Shown in pieces: positions 27,931 through 37,335 of a stretch of DNA of 64,000 bases (the first letter of the stretch is position 1; each line of letters opens with the position of its first letter). Source of the DNA: Alkalitalea saponilacus. GTDB taxonomy: Bacteria > Bacteroidota > Bacteroidia > Bacteroidales > Marinilabiliaceae. Both the position numbers and the translations under genes were made by a program. The notes beneath the pieces are model-generated. The model was not told the origin of the DNA and did no database searches. It worked only from the letters and a program-made list of their open reading frames with translations. The DNA lies in the NCBI RefSeq assembly GCF_900168165.1, contig NZ_FUYV01000006.1, positions 1 to 64,000 on the forward strand, in the 5' to 3' direction.

Positions 27931-28406
27931 ATAGATTCTTAGTCAGTAGTGTCCGAAACAAAAAGAATTGGCATGGAAATCTGAGCAGAGATTGACCGGT
28001 TTTAAGTTCAAAGTTGGGTTTTAGGTTGATGGTTGATGGTTTTTTCCGCTCTCCTGCTCCGCTTTGCGGAATTCAACTCATTGCGTTCGTTTCATCCCGT
28101 TTTACGGTATTACGTTTCTCTCCGCTCTCCTCTCTCCGGATACTCCCCCTAAACGCATGTCATTTCGACCAGCGGGAGAAGTCTCAAAATTTTATCCGGA
28201 CGATAATGTTGTCTGGATTTTTGATATTTATAGAAAATTATGCTTTCGGACCTATAAAAACCTTGCTGGTTAAAAAATGTCAAATATTTCAACCAATTAT
28301 TAAACATTCCTGAGGTAACTCTATCGTAATTTAGTTCTGTCAATAAATATTTTATTAATCAAATTCTTTGATGAATTTATATCAAAGAGTTTTAAACTTA
28401 ATTATT
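27931..28406. repeat. intergenic region with Bacteroidota-type interspersed repeat
   Basis: This 476-base non-coding gap holds a C/T-rich tract (about 28040-28140, repeated CCGCTCTCC) followed by TGTCATTTCGACCAGCGGGA (28158-28177) and GAAGTCTC. I recognise the latter as the core of a dispersed repeat frequent between genes in Bacteroidota (TGTCATTTCGAC...GAGAA.TCTC). The open frames here are low-complexity artefacts. The start near 27946 (GTGTCCGAAACAAAAAG) could be an insertion-sequence end remnant, but no partner was found. Confidence 0.45.
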
Positions 28407-29630
28407 ATGAGAACTAAATTTACCGCATTATTTACCTTTTTGTTTTTGGGTTATGTTGTAAACGCCCAAATGACTACCATTGATCTTACAGGATCAGACG
28501 ATCCGGAAATTCTTCAAACCACATTAGATGGCTTAACAGAACCGAGTCACATTATTCTTCAGGCCGGTTCGTATCATGAAATATCCAGCGTATCGTTGTC
28601 CTTTTCATTAAAAATTGAAGGTGCTGAAGGTGAGCCTGCTGAAATTAAGATTGCAGGATGGTTTAATATTGCAGCGCCGGAAGATGAGGTAGAGAAGCAC
28701 CTTGAATTAATTGCCTTTAAGAACCTCATATTGCTGGGAGGAAACCCAACAGGTGATTATGTAATGAATATCAGCAATTCAGGAAAAATCGATGAAATCG
28801 TTTTTGAAGATTGTATTGTTCATTCCTTTCGTGGAGTTGCCCGCTTAAGACCTGTGGAAGTAGGTTTGTTCCGCGTAGATAATTGTATTGTGAGAAATAT
28901 TGCTGGTTATGGTTTAGTGAATCTGGATGATGACAATGGTTCCCTTACAGATGTTGAAATAACCAATTCCACTATTGCAATTGTGGAACGTATCGTTGTA
29001 AGTAAAACGCCTGTCAATTCAGTAAAAATTCATGATTGTACTTTTTATCAGACTCCCAGAAACGGACGTGCTTTCATCGATATGGCAGATGCTTCTTCTG
29101 TTATTGAAGGAGGAGTTGAAGTTATCAACAGTATCCTGACTTCAGGATTAAACGGAGATCCCAATAACGGTGTAAGAGCTGGTGAAGCAACTCCTGTAAC
29201 CATTACCAATAGTTATTATACCAATGACTTTGACTGGAATGCATTGCAATGGAGAACTGAAAGCGAGAATCCATTAATATATTATGATGGAACGGCTGCC
29301 ACTCTTTTTGCTAATGCAGCAGAATTTGATTTTACAATAATTGATGGAAGCTTTGCCGGCATAACAAGTGCAGGAGATCCCAGATTCTATGGTGTAGCTT
29401 CCAGTATAGGTAAAAGCGCTGTGTCATCTGTGAAATCTTTTGTTACCGGAGGACAATTAGTAATTAGCGAAACGGTTGCAGTTGTAGAGATTTTTTCAAT
29501 TTCCGGTCAGTTGGTTAAAACTGCGAAGAATGTGAGTGTAGTGGATTTAAGTGCGGCAGCCTCTGGTTTTTACATTGCTAAAATTATTGATCGGGACGGA
29601 ATGGTAAGCACCTTGAAATTTAGTAAATAG
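28407..29630 (+). CDS. T9SS-exported beta-helix protein, DUF4957/DUF5123-like
   Basis: A 407-residue secreted protein with a predicted right-handed beta-helix. I use the ATG at 28407 (MRTKFTALFTF...VVNAQ, a signal peptide), not the upstream open frame. Residues about 40-250 resemble DUF4957 (IVFEDCIVHSFRGVARLRP, IEITNST-like coils), then a DUF5123-like end (FANAAEFDFTIIDGSFAG, SAGDPRFYG). The last 70 residues look like a type A type IX sorting domain (VVEIFSISGQLVKTAKNVSVVDLSAAASGFYIAKI, ending LKFSK), so it should be released or attached at the cell surface. It is a clear paralogue of the lipoprotein at 35481. A pectin-binding or lyase-like role is inferred from context; no catalytic residue is assigned. 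Confidence 0.85.
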   Translation: MRTKFTALFTFLFLGYVVNAQMTTIDLTGSDDPEILQTTLDGLTEPSHIILQAGSYHEISSVSLSFSLKIEGAEGEPAEIKIAGWFNIAAPEDEVEKHLELIAFKNLILLGGNPTGDYVMNISNSGKIDEIVFEDCIVHSFRGVARLRPVEVGLFRVDNCIVRNIAGYGLVNLDDDNGSLTDVEITNSTIAIVERIVVSKTPVNSVKIHDCTFYQTPRNGRAFIDMADASSVIEGGVEVINSILTSGLNGDPNNGVRAGEATPVTITNSYYTNDFDWNALQWRTESENPLIYYDGTAATLFANAAEFDFTIIDGSFAGITSAGDPRFYGVASSIGKSAVSSVKSFVTGGQLVISETVAVVEIFSISGQLVKTAKNVSVVDLSAAASGFYIAKIIDRDGMVSTLKFSK

Positions 29631-29736
29631 TACCTATGAATAAGCAATGTTGCATACAGGAAACACCCTGAATTCAAATATTTCTAAGTTAGATTTTCGA
29701 AGATCTGGTCTTTCTGTTATAGATTAAATCATTATT

Positions 29737-29772
29737 AAAAGGGAGATGATGGCTTGGCTGTCTCTCCCTTTT
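29737..29772 (+). terminator. rho-independent terminator after the T9SS protein gene
   Basis: A 10-bp stem, AAAAGGGAGA (29737-29746) and TCTCCCTTTT (29763-29772), with a 16-base loop and a following T-rich tract. This separates the gene from susC transcription. Confidence 0.75.
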
Positions 29773-30285
29773 ACGTTTTCGCAATATTGAGGATTTGTAA
29801 ATGTTAGTTATGTTTTTCAGGATTTTGGCTCGGGTTCGTACTCAAATAATCTGCATCGTGTTTGCTACATCGCTTTAAAAATATACGTTTATTTGTAAGA
29901 AGATGTTTTTCAAAGTCCTTTTGTATGTGGATTTATGAGTCTTTAACTAATGGGGACTGCTCCCGGTGATTGATTTAATGATCGGTTCATTGTTTTGTAT
30001 ATTATAAACTGTGATTTTAGTCATTATGTTTTTACTATATGCTCACATATAGGTATTAACTCCATAGTATCGTATCCTTAATTTTCTATAAAACGCTCTG
30101 GTTTTATAACTGGGTAAAATTTGGTTTTTTTAACATAAACCAATTAGTACCTACTATCTGTCAATATTTCCACAACCGCCATCTATCATACATGTACTTT
30201 AGCTGAATGTTTATTTCTGTTAAAAGATGCTTAATGGCGCATCTGAAAAACAGGATTTATTAATCAAAAAATAAAGTATGCACTT
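29773..30285. other. susC upstream region
   Basis: About 510 AT-rich bases upstream of the SusC gene. It must contain the promoter of the susCD operon and is the likely target of the hybrid regulator. I found no clear promoter match, repeat or gene. Confidence 0.4.
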
Positions 30286-33200
30286 ATGAACACAGATCGT
30301 ATGATGTACAAATTTAGATTTTCAGAAAGGTTGCAAAAATTCATTTTGCTCTCCTTTTTGTTGATATTTACTGTATCTCTGACAGGGCAAACCAATATTG
30401 TCAGAGGTACTGTAACGGATGGGGAAAACGGAGAGCCGATACCAGGCACAAATGTTATTGTATTTGGTACTTCTCAGGGGGTGATAACCGACATTGATGG
30501 CCAATATCAAATAACGGTAAGTCCGGGTTCAGAATTGTTGTTTTCATTTATTGGCTATTCGAATAAAAGGGTTGCAGTAACGGGTCAGACTATATTAAAT
30601 GTTGCATTGGATCCGGAATTTACCTTTTTGGATGAAGTGGTAGCCATTGGTTACGGAACAGCTTCCCGCAGAGATTTAACCGGAGCTGTTTCGTCAGTGG
30701 GTGAATCTGTTTTGCGCAATGCACCGGTTTCGTCGGCAGCAGAAGCCATTACAGGACGTATGGCTGGGGTTTTGGTAACGACTACGGAAGGATCACCCGA
30801 TGCGGAAATAAAGATTCGCGTACGTGGGGGAGGTTCCATAACGCAGGATAACTCCCCTCTTTTTATTGTAGATGGGTTTCCTGTGAATTCAATCTCGGAC
30901 ATTCCTCCCGGAGATATACAGTCCATTGATGTTTTAAAAGATGCTTCTTCAACGGCTATTTATGGTGCGCGTGGTGCAAATGGGGTGGTTATAGTAACAA
31001 CTCGCAGTGGACAGGAAGGACGAATAACAGTAAATGTAAATGCTTACACCGGAATACGCAAAGTGAATGATTTGCTGGATGTTCTTTCGCCATACGAGTA
31101 TGTAATGTATCAGTATGAACTGGGTGGAACGGAGTCGTTTCACCGGTACTATGGTGTTTATGATGATTTAGAAATATATAAATCTGTTCCCGGAACCAAT
31201 TGGCAAAATGAGGTTTTTGGACGCACTGCCATGGTTCAGAATTATAATGCCAGTGTTAGCGGAGGAAATGAAACAACAAGATTTAATTTGAGTTTATCGC
31301 GTGCTGATGAGGAAAGCGTTATGATTGGTTCAGCTTTCGAGAGAAACAATATAAACCTGAAAATGAATACAAAAATCAACGATCGGTTGAATTTTGATTT
31401 TAACACCAGGATGTCGCACACCCTGATTGATGGTGCCGGAGTGAATCAGGGTTCTGGCTCTACTTCCCGGTTAAGAAACTCTGTTAAATATGCCCCTACT
31501 TCAGGGTTGCGTGAGTTTGATTTAATGATTGACGATGATTTTGGGTTAAGTCCCGAGTCTGAAAGTCTTCTTTTCGATCCAATTCAGTCAACATTAGATG
31601 ACTACAGACAACAAAAGCGTTTTAGCAACAATTATAATGCAGCACTTAATTGGGAGATTGTAGATAATTTGACTTTCCGAACCGAGTGGGGATATGATTT
31701 TCGTCAGGACAGAACCGATCGGGTTTGGGGGCCATCCACTTCTCAGTCAAAAAATCGTGGAGGGCAGCCCGTAGCAGAGATTTTTACACGGGATGGTTAC
31801 AGTTGGCGCACTGCTAACACCTTAACATATTCGGTTAGAGATTTGTTTCCCGGACATCAAATGACCGCGTTGTTGGGACAGGAGATCACTTCCTCCGAAA
31901 ATAAAACCATAACAGCTTATTCTGAGTATTTCCCATCGGATATGACCCCGAAAGATGTTCTGGCCATGTTTAATCTGGGCGTGCCTCAACCAACCGAAAC
32001 ACGCATAAGCGAGCAAAACAACCTGGCCTCTTTCTTTGGTCGGTTGAACTATAATATGTATGAGCGTTACATGTTTAACTTTACATTCCGTACCGATGGT
32101 TCCAGTAAGTTTGCCGAAGGCAACCAGTGGGGCTATTTTCCATCGGCTGCCTTTGCATGGCGTTTAACCGAAGAGGCTTTTCTTGAGGATCAAACATATT
32201 GGTTATCCAATCTTCGTATGCGCATCAGCTATGGTTCAGCAGGTAACAATCGTATAAGGGACGGATTGTGGAAAATGTCTTATCGTACCACAGGTGGGAA
32301 GGCTTACTATTCAAATGAAACTCCTGATTCCTACCTGATTCCGGGTTCATCTCTTCATAATCCTGACTTGAGATGGGAGACAACCTATACGCGAAATGCT
32401 GGTTTGGATTTTGGGTTTTTTAATAACCGAATTTCCGGTGTGGTTGATGTTTATTGGAATACAACAAAAGATTTATTGGTTGAAGCACCACTACCAGGAG
32501 CATCCGGTTACAACACTCAATTTCAGAATGTTGGTCAAACATCAAATAAAGGAATTGAACTAAGCCTGAATGGTCAAATCGTTCAGCGCAGAGATTTTAC
32601 GCTTTCGGCCAACTTTAATATTGGTTTCAACCGTAACAATGTGGATGAATTCCGAAATGGCGATGAGAATTTTAAATTATACAGCTCCGGCTGGAATGGA
32701 ACTGCACAGCCACGGGAAGATTTTATCATTCAGGAAGGCCGGCCTGTTGGACAAATGTATGGATATGTTACCGACGGAATGTACTCATTTGATGATTTCA
32801 ATTTCGTTTGGGTTTATGACGCAATGGGTAATCCAACAAATCAATCAGGCTGGGTGCTGAAAGAAGGTATTCCGGATAACTCAGCTTTAACTTCCAACAG
32901 AGCATTTGGACCGGGATCTTTGCGATTTAAAGATGTTAGTGGTCCCGATGGCGAACCTGATGGTGTTGTGAATGCTTATGACCGTCAGATTATTGGCGAT
33001 GCCAATCCTTTACATACCGGCGGCTTCAATATCAATGCCACTTATAAAGGCTTTGATTTGTCGGTATTCATGAACTGGTCATACGGAAACGATGTTTACA
33101 ATGCCAATATAATAGATAATTCATCATATTTGCTTACCCGTAGATATCAGAATTTAGAAAGTTTTATGAGTATGGATAATCGTTTTCTGACTTTTGATCC

Positions 33201-33576
33201 AGTCACAGGGAATAATATTTTTCAGGGGCAACATGCAAATCCTGAAAGATTACAGGAGCTGAATCAGAATGCTTCAATCTGGCATCCGTTAATGACAACA
33301 ATGCCGTTGCACTCATGGGCAATTGAAGATGGTTCGTTCTTGAGAATAAACACTGTTACGTTTGGTTATACCCTGCCTGGAAGTCTTACCTCTAGAGTAA
33401 ACATTCAAAATATGAGGGTGTATGTAAGCGGTTATAACCTTTATACGTTTACTAATTATAGTGGTTTCGATCCTGAAGTGGACACACGAAGAGCCACTCC
33501 CATGACTCCGGGAGTTGATTATTCTGCTTATCCAAGAAGCCTGTCTATATTGGGAGGAGTTAATATTACTTTTTAA
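30286..33576 (+). CDS. SusC/RagA family TonB-linked outer membrane receptor
   Basis: A 1096-residue outer-membrane importer that, with the SusD-like lid next to it, takes up oligosaccharides using TonB energy. After the signal (LLSFLLIFTVSLTGQ) comes the carboxypeptidase-D2-like domain (IVRGTVTDGENGEPIPGTNV), then the plug (about residues 120-240: AIGYGTASRRDLTGAVSSV, IKIRVRGGGSI, LFIVDGFPVN, IDVLKDASSTAIYGARGANG), and a long beta-barrel ending in the aromatic-terminated strand GGVNITF. It is full length. It starts the susCD operon, 13 bases before susD. Substrate assignment to pectin rests on the neighbouring enzymes. Confidence 0.96.
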   Translation: MNTDRMMYKFRFSERLQKFILLSFLLIFTVSLTGQTNIVRGTVTDGENGEPIPGTNVIVFGTSQGVITDIDGQYQITVSPGSELLFSFIGYSNKRVAVTGQTILNVALDPEFTFLDEVVAIGYGTASRRDLTGAVSSVGESVLRNAPVSSAAEAITGRMAGVLVTTTEGSPDAEIKIRVRGGGSITQDNSPLFIVDGFPVNSISDIPPGDIQSIDVLKDASSTAIYGARGANGVVIVTTRSGQEGRITVNVNAYTGIRKVNDLLDVLSPYEYVMYQYELGGTESFHRYYGVYDDLEIYKSVPGTNWQNEVFGRTAMVQNYNASVSGGNETTRFNLSLSRADEESVMIGSAFERNNINLKMNTKINDRLNFDFNTRMSHTLIDGAGVNQGSGSTSRLRNSVKYAPTSGLREFDLMIDDDFGLSPESESLLFDPIQSTLDDYRQQKRFSNNYNAALNWEIVDNLTFRTEWGYDFRQDRTDRVWGPSTSQSKNRGGQPVAEIFTRDGYSWRTANTLTYSVRDLFPGHQMTALLGQEITSSENKTITAYSEYFPSDMTPKDVLAMFNLGVPQPTETRISEQNNLASFFGRLNYNMYERYMFNFTFRTDGSSKFAEGNQWGYFPSAAFAWRLTEEAFLEDQTYWLSNLRMRISYGSAGNNRIRDGLWKMSYRTTGGKAYYSNETPDSYLIPGSSLHNPDLRWETTYTRNAGLDFGFFNNRISGVVDVYWNTTKDLLVEAPLPGASGYNTQFQNVGQTSNKGIELSLNGQIVQRRDFTLSANFNIGFNRNNVDEFRNGDENFKLYSSGWNGTAQPREDFIIQEGRPVGQMYGYVTDGMYSFDDFNFVWVYDAMGNPTNQSGWVLKEGIPDNSALTSNRAFGPGSLRFKDVSGPDGEPDGVVNAYDRQIIGDANPLHTGGFNINATYKGFDLSVFMNWSYGNDVYNANIIDNSSYLLTRRYQNLESFMSMDNRFLTFDPVTGNNIFQGQHANPERLQELNQNASIWHPLMTTMPLHSWAIEDGSFLRINTVTFGYTLPGSLTSRVNIQNMRVYVSGYNLYTFTNYSGFDPEVDTRRATPMTPGVDYSAYPRSLSILGGVNITF

Positions 33577-33589
33577 ATTGAAGATTGTT

Positions 33590-35461
33590 ATGAGAAAAAT
33601 AGGATATATTTTATTGATATTAGCTGGCTTTGCATGGGTTTCCTGTGAAGATTTCCTGGATACTTCATCGCCATCGGAATTTACACATAATGTGGTGTTT
33701 TCTAGTGTAGCATATACAGAATATGCCATTGTTGGTATATATAATATCATGACAGAGGATCATGTTTATTCAGCAAGATTGCCTTTGAATTTCTCCACCA
33801 ATTCGGACATCGAATTTGTAGGGGCTGATGCAAACAGTTACAATGATGCAGGTAACCGTGGTTATTCAAATTATTATGGGATACCGGAGAATAACCATTT
33901 TAATAACACCTGGATTTGGCTTTATCGGATGATTGAACGTTCAAATCTGGCCATTGAAGGCATTCAGGAAAGTCCACTGATGGAGAGTAATGATCGGGAC
34001 ATAAGAAATCGTATGCAGGCATATTTGGGGGAGGCTTTAGCCTTAAGAGCCTTGGCTTATTTCGAATTGATTAAGCATTTTGGAGATGTCCCTTTTAAAA
34101 GAGAGTCCACAAAAGCCGATGGTTCAAATATTTACCTGCCTGTAACCGACAGGGATGAAATCTATGATTACATAATAAGTGATTTGTTTGAAGCAGAACA
34201 AATCCTGCCCTGGGTTAATCAAATGGGATACACATCTGAACGTATAACCAAGGGGTTTGTAAAAGGCTTAATCGCACGAATGGCCTTATACAGGGGGGGG
34301 TATTCTATTCGTAATAAAGCCGGATTTCCTACCGAAAGAGGAGATAACTGGGAGTATTACTATGAAATTGCCAACCAACAGTGCCGTGAAATAATGGAAT
34401 CTGGCGTTCATGGTCTAAATCCTTCGTATATCAATATTTGGAAAACACTAAATTCATTGGAGGTAGATGCTAACTTTAATGAAAACTTATTTGAAGTGGC
34501 CCATGGTCTCGGACAGCATGGTGAAATGGGATATTCGATAGGTGTTCGCTTCTATCCCAACAATAAATATGGATACGGAAATAATACCAATGTGGTTAAT
34601 ACAAGTGCATATTATTTCTATTTGTTTGACTCTACAGATGTTCGAAGAGACGCCACAATAGCATATTACACTTATGGTAATAATGAAACATTAGAGGAGC
34701 GTTTTCAGGGCAACCCAATGTCATTCAATTTTCAAAAATGGGATCAACGATGGATGAACGATGCGTGGTTAATTGGAAACCTTGCAGCCAGCAATAAGCG
34801 TGGGTATGGTATCAATTGGGTTATGATGCGCTATTCTGATGTGTTATTAATGTTTGCCGAGACTGAAAATGCGTTAAATAATGGTCCTACCGGCGAAGCC
34901 AAAGAGGCATTAAAAGATGTGCGTCGCCGGGCATTTGCGCCTGAATTTCATGGTGATAAAGTGGATTCTTATGTAGAGTCGTTAAACAATGAAGAGGCTT
35001 TTTTCAATGCCATAGTGGATGAGCGTGCATGGGAGTTTGGTGGCGAGGCCATACGAAAGTTTGACCTTATTCGTTGGAATCTTTTGGTAGATAAAATTGC
35101 AGAACAACGTCAGGTATTGGCCCAAATGATTACTTCACGACAGCATCCTGTACATGGAGAACTCCCTCAGCGTATTTTCTTCAGGTATGAAGAAAATGAC
35201 GAAATCATTGATCGATCTTCCATTAACTTCTATCAAAACAGGGGTGAAGAACTGGTTGAGGAACTTTGGGATATCTATTCCTCCGTCAACTGGTTTGATG
35301 CTTCTTCTGGCAATCAGGAGGGATGGCTGGAAAGATTGTTCCTGTTTAGCTCTGGTCTTACCCAAAACAGAGCTGGGGTCTATAATCGGCACCTTTATCC
35401 ATTGCCATTAAATGTGATTAGCGAATCACAAGGTTTGATTGAACAGCATTTAGGATTCTAA
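33590..35461 (+). CDS. SusD/RagB family surface glycan-binding lipoprotein
   Basis: A 623-residue lipoprotein that forms the extracellular lid of the SusC barrel and binds the glycan. I start it at the ATG at 33590 (MRKIGYILLILAGFAWVSCEDFLDTSSPSEF), which gives a lipobox Cys followed by the acidic EDFLD segment typical of surface-exported SusD proteins; the longer frame runs into susC. Helical TPR-like features of the family are present (LGEALALRALAYFELIKHFGDVPF, VMMRYSDVLLMFAETENALN, NAIVDERAWEFGGEAIRKFDLIRW). It is complete and in an operon with susC and the gene at 35481. Confidence 0.96.
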   Translation: MRKIGYILLILAGFAWVSCEDFLDTSSPSEFTHNVVFSSVAYTEYAIVGIYNIMTEDHVYSARLPLNFSTNSDIEFVGADANSYNDAGNRGYSNYYGIPENNHFNNTWIWLYRMIERSNLAIEGIQESPLMESNDRDIRNRMQAYLGEALALRALAYFELIKHFGDVPFKRESTKADGSNIYLPVTDRDEIYDYIISDLFEAEQILPWVNQMGYTSERITKGFVKGLIARMALYRGGYSIRNKAGFPTERGDNWEYYYEIANQQCREIMESGVHGLNPSYINIWKTLNSLEVDANFNENLFEVAHGLGQHGEMGYSIGVRFYPNNKYGYGNNTNVVNTSAYYFYLFDSTDVRRDATIAYYTYGNNETLEERFQGNPMSFNFQKWDQRWMNDAWLIGNLAASNKRGYGINWVMMRYSDVLLMFAETENALNNGPTGEAKEALKDVRRRAFAPEFHGDKVDSYVESLNNEEAFFNAIVDERAWEFGGEAIRKFDLIRWNLLVDKIAEQRQVLAQMITSRQHPVHGELPQRIFFRYEENDEIIDRSSINFYQNRGEELVEELWDIYSSVNWFDASSGNQEGWLERLFLFSSGLTQNRAGVYNRHLYPLPLNVISESQGLIEQHLGF

Positions 35462-35480
35462 ATACAAAATATTGACAGAT

Positions 35481-37073
35481 ATGAATTTAAATAATTTAAT
35501 AAAATCTATCACAGTAATATTCTTTGCCGGACTACTTTTATTAGGAGTACCTTCCTGCAATGATTATGATTTTTCTGTAGATGAAAGTTTTAATAGAACT
35601 TTCCGTCCTCCCCTTTTTAGTGCAGAAGGAATTAGAGCATCCTCAGTTCGATTGGAGTGGGAGAAAGTACGAGGAGCTAAAAGTTATTTACTGGAGGTTT
35701 CCCGCGATAGTCTTGAGTTTATCGACCCGGTACAGTATGAGCTGCCTTATCATCAGGATAGTATTACGCTTACCGGTTTGATGACAGAATCACGTTATTC
35801 TGCTAGAATTAAAGCCTTTAGTGCAACCGGAGCTCCCGAGTCGGAGTTTCATGAAATCACTTTTGTTACCCTGGGTGAGCAGATCTTTGAAGAGGTAATC
35901 CGAGGGTTTGATGATCTATCTAACTCGAATTATCTTGAATTAAGATGGATGCCTGGTAGCGAAGTAACTCATATCAGGATTGAAATGCTTGAGGGAGAAC
36001 CTGAGATTATTAATTTAACAGAAGAGGAAATTGAGCAAGGCTATAAGTTGATTGAATCCCTAAAGCCTGCTACGAATTACTTGGTTCGAATTTTGAACGG
36101 GGAAAGTCGAAGAGGGTGGTACTCTTATACCACTTTCGAAGCATACCCTGAAGGGTACCGCGTAGTTAATTCTGAGGAGGATCTGAAATCAATTTTAGAT
36201 ATTTCAGGAGAAGAACATTTGATCTTAGTGCTTGAGTCCGGTGCATTTTTCGATATTCGCAGGCCGCAACTCAGTGCAGATATTCGCCACCTCGAATTAC
36301 TTGCAAATCCGGTTAAAGAGCGCCCTGTCGTAAATCTTACCACCCTCACTTTACATCAAAACACCGAGAGTGTTACCATTCGTAACCTGGAGCTGTTTGG
36401 CGACAGTCATACTTCAGATTATATTATTAATGAAAATAAAACCACCAATATCAATTCAATTGTTTTTGATAATTGTTATTTACATACATTCCGAGGGGTA
36501 GTCAGGATGCAAAACAGTGCAAATACGACACAGCTTGAATTGCTAAAAGTAAATAACTGTGTGGTGGATAATATTGGAGGGTTTGGTTTTGTAAATGGCT
36601 CAGCCGATGGTGGTTATCGCTTTGAGAATATAGAAATTACCAATAGTACCTTTTCGTTAATTATTGCTCATTTTATGGATATTAGAAAGCCGGGTGGTTC
36701 ATATATCATTGAAAACTGTACGTTTTATGATGTGATTGGACATGGTCGAGGATTTTTAAATACGGCAGGTGTGGATAATTTTCCTGAAATTTTGGAAATC
36801 AGAAACTCTATTTTCGGGAAGTTTTATTATGTGGGAGAATATCGTGAAGATGAAAGTGTTCGATCGGTTAATCCATATTTCCCAAATCTATTTGTAGATG
36901 GAAGCTACGCATTATCTGATTTTGTAATTAACCCCGATTATCCATTTGTCGGAATTGGTGAGTATGCAAAGACATCTGAAGAAGTCTTTGCAAATCCAAA
37001 AGAACGCGATTTTACCATTATTGATAGTGCATTCCCGGGGCGCGCTGCTTCTGGGGATCCGCGATGGAGATAG
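35481..37073 (+). CDS. Fn3 and DUF4957/DUF5123-like surface lipoprotein
   Basis: A 530-residue lipoprotein (LLLLGVPSCNDYDFSVDE, again with an acidic post-Cys segment that suggests surface display). I start it at the ATG at 35481; a TTG nine bases earlier is less likely. Domains: fibronectin type III-like repeats (about residues 40-125, VRLEWEKVRGAKSYLLEVS, and 130-220), a DUF4957-like beta-helix (about 235-400, VTIRNLELFGD, VFDNCYLHTFRGVVRMQ, IENCTFYDVIGHGRGF) and a DUF5123-like end (VFANPKERDFTIIDSAFPG, ASGDPRWR). It lies 19 bases after susD, the place where surface glycan-binding proteins are usually found. I infer pectin binding; an enzymatic role is not excluded. Confidence 0.88.
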   Translation: MNLNNLIKSITVIFFAGLLLLGVPSCNDYDFSVDESFNRTFRPPLFSAEGIRASSVRLEWEKVRGAKSYLLEVSRDSLEFIDPVQYELPYHQDSITLTGLMTESRYSARIKAFSATGAPESEFHEITFVTLGEQIFEEVIRGFDDLSNSNYLELRWMPGSEVTHIRIEMLEGEPEIINLTEEEIEQGYKLIESLKPATNYLVRILNGESRRGWYSYTTFEAYPEGYRVVNSEEDLKSILDISGEEHLILVLESGAFFDIRRPQLSADIRHLELLANPVKERPVVNLTTLTLHQNTESVTIRNLELFGDSHTSDYIINENKTTNINSIVFDNCYLHTFRGVVRMQNSANTTQLELLKVNNCVVDNIGGFGFVNGSADGGYRFENIEITNSTFSLIIAHFMDIRKPGGSYIIENCTFYDVIGHGRGFLNTAGVDNFPEILEIRNSIFGKFYYVGEYREDESVRSVNPYFPNLFVDGSYALSDFVINPDYPFVGIGEYAKTSEEVFANPKERDFTIIDSAFPGRAASGDPRWR

Positions 37074-37335
37074 ATGAAAAGTCTTTGTGAAACCGTAAAG
37101 CATTGCAGGAATGAAATTGTTTAAGATTGGTAAGGAGTGTGATTCTTATTCGAAATTATGGAGGATGATATAGGTTGTGTGTGTTAAGTAGTTGTTGATT
37201 AAAGTCCTGCAGGTTTTACGGTTTTGTTATTAAGTCCTTTGAATAACTAAAAAGAGGATTTCTACGACCTCTGTAGAAAAAATATCGAACTGTTAGTTAG
37301 AAGGAGTAATTTTAAATTATTAAATATTGTGCTTT

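Noticed and set aside
28014-28313. A 99-residue plus-strand open frame (and a minus-strand one) after the hybrid regulator
   Set aside because: It lies on a pyrimidine-rich tract and a dispersed repeat, has no recognisable domain, and the real gene starts at 28407.
35472-35480. TTG start for the Fn3 lipoprotein
   Set aside because: An ATG nine bases downstream gives a better lipoprotein signal and normal spacing from susD.
37327-37335. TTG start for the pectate lyase
   Set aside because: The ATG at 37336 directly precedes the signal peptide; the extra residues are not needed.
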